From: an uncultured Clostridium sp.
GTDB lineage: Bacteria > Bacillota > Clostridia > TANB77 > CAG-508
Assembly: GCA_900555615.1 (NCBI GenBank)
Contig: USMB01000009.1
Coordinates: forward strand, 1-44,817
DNA: 44,817 bases
Reading direction: 5' to 3'
Made by a program: the position numbers and the translations under genes
In this document: piece after piece, positions 1 to 8,862 of the stretch
Layout: each line of letters begins with the position of its first letter
Position numbering within the stretch: the stretch's first letter is position 1
Notes under the pieces: generated by a model
Told to the model about the DNA's origin: nothing
Database searches by the model: none
What the model saw: only the letters and a program-made list of their open reading frames with translations

Positions 1-13
1 CGGTACATTTTTT

Positions 14-42
14 ATCTTACCACGCTTGTCGAAAATTGTCAA
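14..42 (-). promoter_or_regulatory. Strong leftward promoter at window edge
   Basis: On the minus strand a TTGACA box (37-42) and a TAAGAT box (14-19) are separated by exactly 17 bp. Transcription would start near position 7 and run out of the window to the left. The topA terminator lies just upstream, so this should drive a separate unit whose gene is not visible here. Confidence 0.6.
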
Positions 43-92
43 CACTTTTTTTGAAATTTCTTTAATATTTTTTCTTTTATTTTTATATAGCA

Positions 93-122
93 AAAGATTG
101 GTTGCAAAATTAACCAATCTTT
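93..122 (-). terminator. Terminator after topA
   Basis: Perfect 11-bp inverted repeat (AAAGATTGGTT at 93-103, its complement at 112-122) with an 8-nt loop, 8 nt past the topA stop. On the minus strand the stem runs into TTTT then GC, so the T tract is modest. On the plus strand it is followed by a T-rich run, so it may work in both directions. Confidence 0.65.
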
Positions 123-129
123 CTTATTT

Positions 130-2121
130 TTATTTATTTTTGTCTTCATTCTTAGTAGGCTTATTCCAAGAAATATAGTCACATGATTTAGGATTATTTT
201 CACATATATAATATTTCTTTTTATTTTTTGCTCTTCTAACTTGTACTGTTCCACCACATTTTGGACAAGGAACATCTACAGTTTCTACTATAGCTTTAGT
301 GTTTTTACATTCAGGGTATCCTGGGCATGCTAAAAACTTTCCGAATTTACCATATTTATATACCATCATTCTTCCACATTTTTCGCATTTTACATCAGAT
401 ACCTCTTCTACCATTTCAACATGTTCTAATTCTTTTTCTACTTTTTCAAGATTTTCTTCAAATGGTCTATAAAAATCTGAAATCATTTTTCTCCAATTTT
501 CTTTTCCTTCTGCTATATTATCAAATTGATTTTCTATATTAGCAGTAAACTCTACATTTACAACATCTGAAAAATTTTCTACTAAAAGTTTATTTACAAC
601 TTTACCAAGTTCTGTTGGCATTAATTGTTTTTGTACTTTTTCTATATATCTTCTTTCTAATATTGTAGTTATTGTTGGAGAATATGTACTTGGTCTTCCT
701 ATGCCTTTTTCTTCTAATGCCTTTACTAGACTTGCTTCTGTATATCTTGCAGGTGGTTCTGTAAAACTTTGCTTTGGTTCTATTTTTTGTTTTTTAACTT
801 CTTGCTTTACTTCTAATTCAGGAATAATTCCTACTTCTTCCTCTTGTTTTTCATCAGTTCCTTCTACATATAATGTCATAAATCCTTTGAATTTTAAGTT
901 TTGGCCATTAGCTTTAAACGTATAATTATTAGCATCAATAGTCACTGACATAGTATCATATACTGCAGCTGTCATTTGACTTGCCATAAATCTATTATAA
1001 ATTAGTTTGTATAATTTATATTGATCATTTGTTAATGATTCTTTTATTTTTTCTGGTTCTAGATCTGCATAAGTTGGTCTTATACCTTCATGTGCGTCTT
1101 GAGCCTCTTTATTTGTTTTATAATATCTATTTTCATAATAGTTTTCGCCATATTCTTCTACTATATGTTTCTTAGCAGCCGCTCTAGCTTCTTCTGATAT
1201 TCTAGTAGAGTCTGTTCTCATGTAAGTGATTAATCCTACTGTTCCTTTTTCAGGGATTTTTACACCTTCATATAATCCTTGTGCAACAGACATAGTTTTC
1301 TTTAATGTAAATCCTAATTTTCTAGATGCTTCTTGTTGCATTGTACTTGTTGTAAATGGTGGTGCAGGATTTCTTTTCTTTTCACCTTTTTTTACATCTT
1401 CTACTATATATTTAGCATTTTCTATGCCTGAAAGGATTTTGTCTACCTGTTCTTTATTGTGAACTTCTTGTTTCTTTCCATCTTTTCCATAGAACTTTGC
1501 TTCAAATGTCTTTTTAGATTTTTCATCTAATAATTTTACATATATATTCCAGTATTCTTCTGGGATAAACTTTTCTATCTCTTCTTCTCTATCTACTATT
1601 AATTTTACAGCTACAGATTGAACTCTTCCTGCTGATAATCCTCTTCTTACTTTTTTCCATAACACTGGACTTATTTTATATCCCACAATTCTATCAAGAA
1701 CTCTTCTTGCTTGTTGGGCATCAACTAAATTAATGTCAATGTCTCTTGGTTCTTTAATTGCTTTTTGTACAGCTGTTTTAGTTATTTCATTAAATGTTAC
1801 TCTTGTAATTTTTGAATCATCTACATCTAATATCTTTGATAAATGCCATGCTATTGCTTCTCCCTCACGATCAGGGTCAGTTGCAAGATATACTTTTTTT
1901 GATGATTTGGCATCTTTTTTTAATTCTTTTATTAAGTCTCCTTTTCCTCTGATATTAATGTATTCTGGTTCAAAGTTATGTTCTACATCTATTCCTAGTT
2001 TTGATTTTGGTAAATCTCTAATATGTCCCATTGATGCTATTACCTTTGTATTTCCTCCTAGGAATTTTTTTATTGTATTTGCTTTTGCTGGTGATTCTAC
2101 TATTATTAATTTATCTGTCAT
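130..2121 (-). CDS. topA: DNA topoisomerase I (type IA)
   Basis: Relaxes negatively supercoiled DNA by passing a strand through a transient single-strand break. The 663-residue protein begins with a Toprim domain (VESPAKA near residue 8, acidic DPDREGE at 82-88). The strand-cleaving tyrosine is Tyr300 in the TYMRTDS motif, and SAGRVQS at 163-169 is the usual DNA-gate motif. Two C-terminal zinc-ribbon modules are visible: CEKCG followed by a CPGYPEC pair, then CPKCG followed by CENNPKSC. Length and layout fit bacterial TopA. The ATG at 2121 is preceded by GGGAG. It lies 26 nt behind the DUF6514-like gene and probably shares its promoter at 2530-2558; a hairpin terminator follows. The dprA gene often found next to topA in Firmicutes is absent. 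Confidence 0.97.
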   Translation of the reverse strand: MTDKLIIVESPAKANTIKKFLGGNTKVIASMGHIRDLPKSKLGIDVEHNFEPEYINIRGKGDLIKELKKDAKSSKKVYLATDPDREGEAIAWHLSKILDVDDSKITRVTFNEITKTAVQKAIKEPRDIDINLVDAQQARRVLDRIVGYKISPVLWKKVRRGLSAGRVQSVAVKLIVDREEEIEKFIPEEYWNIYVKLLDEKSKKTFEAKFYGKDGKKQEVHNKEQVDKILSGIENAKYIVEDVKKGEKKRNPAPPFTTSTMQQEASRKLGFTLKKTMSVAQGLYEGVKIPEKGTVGLITYMRTDSTRISEEARAAAKKHIVEEYGENYYENRYYKTNKEAQDAHEGIRPTYADLEPEKIKESLTNDQYKLYKLIYNRFMASQMTAAVYDTMSVTIDANNYTFKANGQNLKFKGFMTLYVEGTDEKQEEEVGIIPELEVKQEVKKQKIEPKQSFTEPPARYTEASLVKALEEKGIGRPSTYSPTITTILERRYIEKVQKQLMPTELGKVVNKLLVENFSDVVNVEFTANIENQFDNIAEGKENWRKMISDFYRPFEENLEKVEKELEHVEMVEEVSDVKCEKCGRMMVYKYGKFGKFLACPGYPECKNTKAIVETVDVPCPKCGGTVQVRRAKNKKKYYICENNPKSCDYISWNKPTKNEDKNK

Positions 2122-2147
2122 TTTTTCTCCCTTCTCTGCTTGTCTTC

Positions 2148-2495
2148 TTATGTATTGTAGCTTAATTTTTTTCTTTTTGCAATAGCTTGTCTACTTTTTA
2201 TTTCTAAAACTACATCTTCAAGACCAATTGGTGTAACTTCATTTTCTTTTATAACATTCAATATTTTATCAATTTCTCCATCGTCATTTGTTATGTGTTC
2301 TACTTTATTTTGCTCTATTCCGATTTTCTCTTTATATTCTGTTTTTATTATTTGTATACCATATATTAATTTATTTTGCTTTATTTTTTCTTCTTCGTTA
2401 GTTATTTTATAATATTCTACTTTTATTGGATAATTTATTCCCGCTTCTTCTAATTCGTTTCGGTTTAAAAAAATGCTTCCAAAAAAGTTTTTCAA
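2148..2495 (-). CDS. DUF6514-like small protein, TTG start
   Basis: A 115-residue soluble protein of unknown function. Its middle (YGIQI, then an acidic/charged stretch) and its end (NEVTPIGLEDVV) match my memory of the clostridial DUF6514 family, but I could not search for this. The longest open frame starts with ATG at 2513, yet its first codons contain a near-perfect Shine-Dalgarno, AAAGGGGGAG, placed 5-7 nt before a TTG at 2493-2495. I therefore take the TTG as the true start. No membrane segment or signal peptide is visible. It is the first gene of the topA transcript, with a consensus-like promoter 35 nt upstream. What it does for topA, if anything, is unknown. Confidence 0.75.
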   Translation of the reverse strand: MKNFFGSIFLNRNELEEAGINYPIKVEYYKITNEEEKIKQNKLIYGIQIIKTEYKEKIGIEQNKVEHITNDDGEIDKILNVIKENEVTPIGLEDVVLEIKSRQAIAKRKKLSYNT

Positions 2496-2529
2496 GTTAT
2501 CTCCCCCTTTCATTTTGATTAATATTTAA

Positions 2530-2558
2530 ACTATATTACTTTATTTTGTAAAATTCAA
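2530..2558 (-). promoter_or_regulatory. Promoter of the DUF6514-like/topA unit
   Basis: Minus-strand TTGAAT (2553-2558) and TATAGT (2530-2535) separated by 17 bp, placed 35 nt ahead of the TTG start at 2495. Confidence 0.65.
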
Positions 2559-2631
2559 GTCATTTCGGTCGCTTTTTAGAAAGTTTTTATTTTTTTATCG
2601 ACATGTTTTTACATTATTGTCATTAACATAA

Positions 2632-2750
2632 TGTTATAATTATATTAATGGAAGAGTCCGGACATCTTTTCCTTCATATATATTAGAAATAATTTTTTTA
2701 TCTAATTTCTAATATTAAAAACAGCATATCTTTTTTCGATATGCTGTTTT
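2632..2750 (+). ncRNA. Possible small RNA unit in intergenic gap
   Basis: The gap between the DUF6514-like gene and the rRNA methyltransferase holds, on the plus strand, an extended -10 element (TG at 2632-2633, TATAAT at 2635-2640) with no good -35 box at the right spacing. Downstream are a GGAAGAGTCCGGACATC segment that can fold on itself, a 10-bp inverted repeat (2681-2690 with 2705-2714) and the bidirectional terminator at 2718-2750. No plausible reading frame is present. This would make an RNA of about 100 nt, convergent with the methyltransferase transcript. It matches no RNA family I recognise and may be only readthrough structure. Confidence 0.25.
2718..2750 (-). terminator. Terminator after rRNA methyltransferase
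   Basis: Perfect 13-bp stem (AAAACAGCATATC at 2718-2730, complement at 2738-2750) with a 7-nt loop, just past the stop at 2754. T-rich sequence follows on both strands, so it probably terminates transcription from either side. Confidence 0.8.
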
Positions 2751-2753
2751 ATA

Positions 2754-3548
2754 TTATTTTTTACTTACTTTTTGTCTTACATATTCATACATTACAATTC
2801 CTGCTGCAACAGATGCATTTAAACTTTCCGCTTTTCCTAACATGGGTATTTTGACTTTTTCGTCTGCCATTTCTTGAATCTCTTTTGAAACACCATTTGC
2901 TTCATTGCCTATTACTATGATTTTTTTATTAAAATCTATATCATAAATACTGTTTTCTGTTTGCAATGATGTCACCACTAATTTATAATGATGTTTTCGG
3001 ATTTCTCTGATTGTTTGAGCTAAATTTTCTGATTCTATTATTTTTAATCTGAAAATTGCTCCCATTGTTGAACGTACTACTTTAGGATTAAATGCATCTG
3101 CTGTACCTTTTGAAACTATAATTTGATTTAATCCTATACTATCAACTGTTCTTAAAATCGTTCCTAGGTTTCCAGGATCTTGGACATCATCTAGCATAAC
3201 TATAATGTCTTGTGAAAAGTCAATTGTTTCTTTCTCACTATTTTTTTCTATAATTGCCATTATTCCTTGTGGATTTGTAACTTGAGTGATTGATGAGAAA
3301 ATTTTGTCTGTTACATAAATACACTCATATCTTGCTATTTCTAACATTATATTTGTTGGTATTTCATATGTTCTTGTAGTATCTTCACATATTATTATCT
3401 TTTTTATTGGTGCATTTTCTTTAACCGCTTCTTCTACAAGCTTAACACCTTCTACTATATATTCATTATTTTCATCTCTATATTTCTTATCTTTTAATTT
3501 TTTTATGTGTTTTACTATTTCATTATCTTTACTTGAAATAATTTTCAT
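2754..3548 (-). CDS. TrmH/SpoU-family 2'-O-ribose RNA methyltransferase
   Basis: Methylates a ribose 2'-OH in RNA, most likely 23S rRNA, using S-adenosylmethionine. The 264-residue protein has an N-terminal substrate-binding domain (about 1-105) and a SPOUT methylase domain (about 115-260). All three SpoU motifs are present: DPGNLGTILRT at 124-134, IGNEANGVS at 213-221 and PMLGKAESLNASVA at 235-248. This layout is that of RlmB/YsgA-type enzymes, but the exact target nucleotide cannot be read, so no symbol is given. Its ribosome binding site AGGAGG overlaps the mfd stop codon, so it is translated from the mfd transcript. A strong terminator follows. Confidence 0.92.
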   Translation of the reverse strand: MKIISSKDNEIVKHIKKLKDKKYRDENNEYIVEGVKLVEEAVKENAPIKKIIICEDTTRTYEIPTNIMLEIARYECIYVTDKIFSSITQVTNPQGIMAIIEKNSEKETIDFSQDIIVMLDDVQDPGNLGTILRTVDSIGLNQIIVSKGTADAFNPKVVRSTMGAIFRLKIIESENLAQTIREIRKHHYKLVVTSLQTENSIYDIDFNKKIIVIGNEANGVSKEIQEMADEKVKIPMLGKAESLNASVAAGIVMYEYVRQKVSKK

Positions 3549-3549
3549 T

Positions 3550-6500
3550 CTATCCTCCTACATCAATCAAAAACTCTTTTACTTCTTTTAACATTTTTAT
3601 TTCTAATAAATTATTTAATGCTAATGTGATTTGTGGTTTTATTCCTTGTGTAAATTTTATTCTGTTTTTATATTTTTTTACTAATTCATTTATATCTATA
3701 CTTAGTTCTCCTGGTTCAAACATGAATAACACAAAACTACGCCTTCCTTGTACTTTGCTGATATTAAGTTTTTTACACAATATTTTTATTCTTGCAATTT
3801 CTATTAAGTTTTCTATTTCTTTTGGTATGTTACCAAATCTGTCTATCATTTCATCTATTACATTTTGAATATCTTCTTCATTTTTACATAAAGCTATATC
3901 TTGATAGATTTCTATTTTTTGACTTGAATCTGATATGTATGTATCTGGAATATAGCATGTTGCATCTAAATCTATTTGTACATCTATTTCTTGTTCAACT
4001 TTTTCTCCTTGGATTTCTCTTACAACTTCATCTAATAAGTTACAATATGTGTCATATCCAACTTGTTCTAGATGTCCATGTTGTATTTCTCCAAGCAAGC
4101 TTCCTGCTCCTCTTATTTCTAAGTCTCGCATTGCAATTTTGAATCCTGAACCAAATTCAGTAAATTCTTTTATTGCTTTCAATCTTTTATCTGCAATTTC
4201 TGATAATAGTTTGTCTCTTTTATATGTTATATATGCATATCCTTGTCTATCTGACCTACCAACTCTTCCTCTAATTTGATATAATTGTGCTAATCCCATT
4301 CTATCTGCATTTTCTACTATTATTGTATTGGCATTAGGTATATCAATTCCTGATTCAAGAATTGTTGTACATACTAAGATATCTGTGTTTCCTTCAATGA
4401 ATTCTTCCATTATATTTTCAATTTCATTTCCTGTCATTTGTCCATGTGCATATGCCACTCTTGCTTCTGGAACTAATCTTGATATTTCATCTGCCTTTTG
4501 CATGATTCTTTCAACATTATTAAATAGATAAAATACTTGACCTTTTCTTTCTAGCTCTCTTGTAATTGCTTCTCTTACAACTTCACTATCATATTCCAAT
4601 ACATAAGTTTGAACTGGCTTTCTATTATATGGAGGTTCATAAATTACAGACATATCTCTTACTCCAACTATTGACATATGCAATGTTCTTGGAATTGGAG
4701 TTGCCGTCATTGTTAATACATCTACATTTGTTTTGTATTGCTTTATTTTTTCTTTTGCTTTTACTCCAAAACGATGTTCCTCATCTATAATTAATAATCC
4801 TAAGTCTTTGAATTCTACATCTTCACTTAATATTCTGTGTGTTCCAACTATAATATCTACTTCTCCTAATTTTATCTTTTTTACAATTTCATCTTGTTGT
4901 TTTTTTGTTTTAAATCTATTAAGCACTTCAACTCGTACTGCAAAATTTGCCATTCTTTCTTTAAATTCTTTATATTGCTGTTCTGCAAGTACTGTAGTTG
5001 GTGCTAAATATGCAACTTGTTTTCCATCCATTACAGCTTTAAATGCAGCTCTTATTGCTACTTCTGTTTTTCCATATCCAACATCTCCACATAATAGTCT
5101 ATCCATTGGCTTATCTGATTCCATATCTTTTTTTACTTCATCTATACAGCGTAATTGATCATCTGTTTCTTGATAAGGAAAACTGTCTTCAAACTGCACT
5201 TGCCAAGGTGTGTCTTTTGAAAATGCATATCCTTTTGCTTTTTCTCTTTTTGCATATAATTCTATTAATTCTTGTGCTACTTCTCTTAAATTTTTCTTTA
5301 CTTTTGCTTTTGTCTTTAACCACTCTTTTGTTCCTAGCTTATTTACTTTAAGTCCGCCTTCATCTCCGCCTATATATTTTCTAACACTGTCTAATTGATT
5401 TGTAGGAACATACAAAACATCATCACCATAATATTTTATTTTTATATAGTCTTTTGTTGTTCCATCTGCAGTTATAGTATTTACACCTATAAAAATTCCT
5501 ATTCCATAATTTTTATGTACTACATAGTCTCCTACTTTTAAGTCTGCAAATACAACTTTTTCTCCTTCTTTAAATGCTGATGATTTGTAGCTTTTTTTCT
5601 TTTCACCTTCTATTAATTCTTGAGAGGTTATTACTAATTGATTGATATCATAGCATTCATATCCTGCAGATAATTTTCCAATACTAACAGTTACTAAACT
5701 TTCATTATTTTTTACAATAATTGTTTTATCTAATTTTTCTTCATATTTATTTATAATTTCATTCTCATCAAGTAATGAACATATTTTTTTGGCTTTTTCT
5801 TTGTTTTCTGCTAATATGTATATTCTTTTTTTGGCTTCTTGAGCTTTTAATAATTCTTTTATTAATATTTCTATTTCACTTTTATAAAAGTTCTTTTCTT
5901 TGTATACCCAATTATATTTTTCCGCTTCTATTTTTACTTCATCGTCAAATTTATTTATATAAATATTTTGCCTATTTTCTAAGTTTTCTTCAAATTGTGC
6001 ATTATTTTCTATATTTTTTAATGCTTCTGGTACCATCTTTTCTTTTTCCATTAATAATTGTATTACATTTTGGCTATCTTTATTTACATTTTCTATACGA
6101 TGAGTTATTTTTGCAATTTCATCTAATACAATAATATATTTTTCGGATAAATAATCTAATATAGTACTTTGTTTTTCATAAAATGAATTTAGGTATCTGT
6201 CAATTTTGCTAATATAATTTTCATTTTTTATAGTTTCTATATCTTGATTTATTTGTTCTTGAAGTTCCTCTGGATAAATTGTTTCCTTTATCTTCTCTAC
6301 AATTTTTTCTACATTTTTTTCTAATAAATATTCATGTGCTGGATATATTGTTGCTTTTTCAATATTCTCTGTTGACCTTTGACTTATTATGTTAAAATAT
6401 CTTATTGAATCTACTTCGTCTCCCCAGAATTCAATTCTTATTCCTGTTTTTTCTGTAACAGAAATATCTACTATTCCACCTCTTACACTAAATTGACCTC

Positions 6501-7005
6501 TTCCATCAATTAAGTCATACCTTATATATCCTAAATCAATTAATTTTTGTTTTACATCTTCTAGTTTATATTCATCACCAATTTTGAATTTTAATACATT
6601 TTTATATAGTTCTTTTGGACTTATCATTTTTTGGATTGCTGCTTCTGCTGTTGTTACTACTATTCCTGTTCTCATCTCTTGAATTTTATTTAATGCTTCT
6701 ATTCTTTCATATGGTAAGTCTTTGCTTTCAGCGACATAGTCATATGTTACTATTTCTTTTTTGGGCAAATATATTATTTTATCAGTGAAATAAGCTAAGT
6801 CTCCTACTATTTTTCTTGCTTGTATTTCATTATAAGTTATTATACAAATAGGTCTTTTTACAAATTCCTTTGTGGCCGCAATCATTTGTGCCATTCCAAC
6901 GTCTGTTAAGCCCGATATAACTATCGGGCTTTTTTTATTTTCTATGTTTTTTATATATTCACAAAATTTAGGACTTTTTCCTAATTCTCCTAATATTGTA
7001 TTCAT
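3550..7005 (-). CDS. mfd: Transcription-repair coupling factor Mfd
   Basis: Removes RNA polymerase stalled at DNA lesions and recruits UvrA/UvrB. Domains in order: a UvrB-like N-terminal region (about 1-330), the CarD-like polymerase-interacting domain (GDYVVHKNYGIGIF near residue 490), the superfamily 2 translocase (Walker A GDVGYGKTEV near 640, DEEHRFG near 744, then the QIRGRVGR motif) and the C-terminal UvrA-interacting domain. The longest frame begins at 7014, but AAAGGA lies directly against that ATG. It is correctly spaced (9 nt) for the ATG at 7005, giving 1151 residues. It has its own promoter at 7037-7065 and is followed by the rRNA methyltransferase. The usual neighbour pth is missing. 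A strong antisense terminator-like hairpin lies in its 5' coding part (6908-6931). Confidence 0.97.
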   Translation of the reverse strand: MNTILGELGKSPKFCEYIKNIENKKSPIVISGLTDVGMAQMIAATKEFVKRPICIITYNEIQARKIVGDLAYFTDKIIYLPKKEIVTYDYVAESKDLPYERIEALNKIQEMRTGIVVTTAEAAIQKMISPKELYKNVLKFKIGDEYKLEDVKQKLIDLGYIRYDLIDGRGQFSVRGGIVDISVTEKTGIRIEFWGDEVDSIRYFNIISQRSTENIEKATIYPAHEYLLEKNVEKIVEKIKETIYPEELQEQINQDIETIKNENYISKIDRYLNSFYEKQSTILDYLSEKYIIVLDEIAKITHRIENVNKDSQNVIQLLMEKEKMVPEALKNIENNAQFEENLENRQNIYINKFDDEVKIEAEKYNWVYKEKNFYKSEIEILIKELLKAQEAKKRIYILAENKEKAKKICSLLDENEIINKYEEKLDKTIIVKNNESLVTVSIGKLSAGYECYDINQLVITSQELIEGEKKKSYKSSAFKEGEKVVFADLKVGDYVVHKNYGIGIFIGVNTITADGTTKDYIKIKYYGDDVLYVPTNQLDSVRKYIGGDEGGLKVNKLGTKEWLKTKAKVKKNLREVAQELIELYAKREKAKGYAFSKDTPWQVQFEDSFPYQETDDQLRCIDEVKKDMESDKPMDRLLCGDVGYGKTEVAIRAAFKAVMDGKQVAYLAPTTVLAEQQYKEFKERMANFAVRVEVLNRFKTKKQQDEIVKKIKLGEVDIIVGTHRILSEDVEFKDLGLLIIDEEHRFGVKAKEKIKQYKTNVDVLTMTATPIPRTLHMSIVGVRDMSVIYEPPYNRKPVQTYVLEYDSEVVREAITRELERKGQVFYLFNNVERIMQKADEISRLVPEARVAYAHGQMTGNEIENIMEEFIEGNTDILVCTTILESGIDIPNANTIIVENADRMGLAQLYQIRGRVGRSDRQGYAYITYKRDKLLSEIADKRLKAIKEFTEFGSGFKIAMRDLEIRGAGSLLGEIQHGHLEQVGYDTYCNLLDEVVREIQGEKVEQEIDVQIDLDATCYIPDTYISDSSQKIEIYQDIALCKNEEDIQNVIDEMIDRFGNIPKEIENLIEIARIKILCKKLNISKVQGRRSFVLFMFEPGELSIDINELVKKYKNRIKFTQGIKPQITLALNNLLEIKMLKEVKEFLIDVGG
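6908..6940 (+). terminator. Terminator-like hairpin inside mfd, antisense strand
   Basis: On the plus strand AGCCCGATA (6909-6917), a 4-nt loop TAAC and TATCGGGCT (6922-6930) form a perfect stem, extended by one A-T pair and followed by a run of T. This is a textbook intrinsic terminator, GC-rich against an AT-rich background, but it lies within about codons 25-32 of mfd on the opposite strand. It could stop antisense transcription. In the mfd mRNA the same hairpin forms but is preceded by A and lacks a T tract. Confidence 0.5.
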
Positions 7006-7036
7006 TTCTTCCATTCCTTTGTTTTAAGATATTGAT

Positions 7037-7065
7037 ATTATACTACTTTTTAGTAATATTTTCAA
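7037..7065 (-). promoter_or_regulatory. mfd promoter
   Basis: TTGAAA (7060-7065) and TATAAT (7037-7042) on the minus strand with a 17-bp spacer, in the short gap between the orphan gene and mfd. No terminator is visible upstream, so readthrough from topB is also possible. Confidence 0.75.
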
Positions 7066-7068
7066 GTT

Positions 7069-8850
7069 TTATCTTCCTTCTGAATCTATTGTAACAAATT
7101 CATTTTCTTTATTTCTAATATATTTTTTTCCTGTTTCTAAATCAATATATTCTTTTATTTTTTCAAATTTGATTTTAGGTTTGCCTTTCTTTTTTGTGAT
7201 TTTCTTTCTTTGTAGATGTTCTGGATATTTCTGCCAATCTGATAAATATTCTAAATGTTTAATAAATTTATATCTATAATCTCCATTTCTTACATTACTT
7301 GATGCTTGCTTTATTAATTCTTTTTGATTTTGAGTTAATGGCATTAATATGTGAGTAGAAATAATTCTTCCATTTATATTAAAATCTGCTATTCCAGAAT
7401 AAATTGGAACCATTGAATTTTCTTGATTTTTTATTGCAAATTCTTTAACTTTTTCTCTTTCTATATGTAGTCTTAATGGCATATTTAATCCATTTATATC
7501 TGCAACTAATAAAACAAATTTTGAACGTGGATTTTCATCTATTATTCCCCAATTTTCTGAAACATCCCCATTATATAAAAGATTCAATAATCCTGTTATT
7601 CCATTATCTTTTTGTAGATATAAATTTCTAATTGCATTTTCTGTTTTTAATCTCAAAACTATATCTTTGTCAAAATTATTCTCATGTACATTTAATCCAC
7701 ATATACCTGAAAAATATTTTTGGTACTCAGCTCCAAATTTAGCACTTATTTTGCTTAATGCATCTTCGATGCTTACTTCTCCACCTTCTAAATGAGTATC
7801 TCTATATTGATAATATATATTAGAAATCAGACTATCTAATAATGCTGTTTTTACATTTAGATTTTCCAATTGCTGTGGTAACAATTTATTAGTAGCATCT
7901 TTATTTTGCACAGTAGTTTTATCATCTAAGTCTAATTCATACATTATAAAATATGAATTATAAATTTTCTCAATTTCTTTTACTAATCTATTATCCCAAA
8001 ATGCATATAATGCAGCTAATTGTGTTAAATTTAATTTTTGTAAATTTTCTTTTTTAAAAAGATTATCTATACCATTTATATCTTGTAATTTTTCTAGATT
8101 AATTCTTTTCAATTCATTTATTTGGTGCTTTTTATATTCTTCTAAAGTTCCAAACTCCTCTATTAATTGCCCTATTATCATTATTGCATTTACATATTGT
8201 TCTTTTAATTCTTTATCTGTTTCTTCTTGACCTATTATTTTTTTCAAATAATATTTAACTTTTTCAAACTCCGGAATTGGACCGATTAAATATATGGTTC
8301 TTTCTATCTTTTTTCTGCTTTCTCTATCAGTTTTTGTTTCAATAAGTTCTTTTTTTAAATCCATTATTTTTCCAGTATATCTTCTATCTAATTCATAAAT
8401 AAGATTTGGATCTACACTTTCAACAATACCTCTAATATTTGTTATCACTTCTACCATAAGTTGTCTTATTGCCTTTTTATTATTTGAACTATATGGTATT
8501 CTTTCCTTGTTCTTTAATCTCTTTCCTGTTTTTCTTTCTTCTGCCACTAACTTTCTATATTCTATTTCTACTTGTTCCCAATTACTATTTAAATATTTTA
8601 TTGCATTTCTTCTAGATATATTACTTTTAACATCTTCTATTTCAGCAGTTTTATGCAAAATATTATAAAGTTTATCTTGCATTTCTTTATTTGTTTTTTC
8701 TTTGTCTATTTCTGGATTTTTTTGATAAATTCTACTTAATTGTTCCTCTGCAGAACTTACCATCCTTGCAAAATCTTGCACATTTGATATTGGTGCTGTT
8801 TTAGCTCTTTTTATTGCTTGTACTATTAAATTATTAAATTCTCTATTCAT
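7069..8850 (-). CDS. Conserved-looking protein of unknown function (593 aa)
   Basis: I do not recognise this family. The protein is soluble, highly charged and mostly helical in composition over its first 350 residues (many KE-rich stretches, for example around residues 60-130 and 195-260). It then has a mixed section with strand-like segments (SKFVLLVADINGLNMPLRLH, PIYSGIADFNINGRIIS) and a strongly basic tail (KKITKKKGKPKIKFEKIK) ending in YIDLETGKKYIRN. No signal peptide, membrane segment, nucleotide-binding loop or zinc site is visible. The ribosome binding site GAGGTG sits just after the topB stop; the 12-nt gap indicates co-transcription with topB. A nucleic-acid-related role is possible from the neighbour and the basic tail, but that is inference only. 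Confidence 0.8.
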   Translation of the reverse strand: MNREFNNLIVQAIKRAKTAPISNVQDFARMVSSAEEQLSRIYQKNPEIDKEKTNKEMQDKLYNILHKTAEIEDVKSNISRRNAIKYLNSNWEQVEIEYRKLVAEERKTGKRLKNKERIPYSSNNKKAIRQLMVEVITNIRGIVESVDPNLIYELDRRYTGKIMDLKKELIETKTDRESRKKIERTIYLIGPIPEFEKVKYYLKKIIGQEETDKELKEQYVNAIMIIGQLIEEFGTLEEYKKHQINELKRINLEKLQDINGIDNLFKKENLQKLNLTQLAALYAFWDNRLVKEIEKIYNSYFIMYELDLDDKTTVQNKDATNKLLPQQLENLNVKTALLDSLISNIYYQYRDTHLEGGEVSIEDALSKISAKFGAEYQKYFSGICGLNVHENNFDKDIVLRLKTENAIRNLYLQKDNGITGLLNLLYNGDVSENWGIIDENPRSKFVLLVADINGLNMPLRLHIEREKVKEFAIKNQENSMVPIYSGIADFNINGRIISTHILMPLTQNQKELIKQASSNVRNGDYRYKFIKHLEYLSDWQKYPEHLQRKKITKKKGKPKIKFEKIKEYIDLETGKKYIRNKENEFVTIDSEGR

Positions 8851-8862
8851 TTAGCACCTCTC

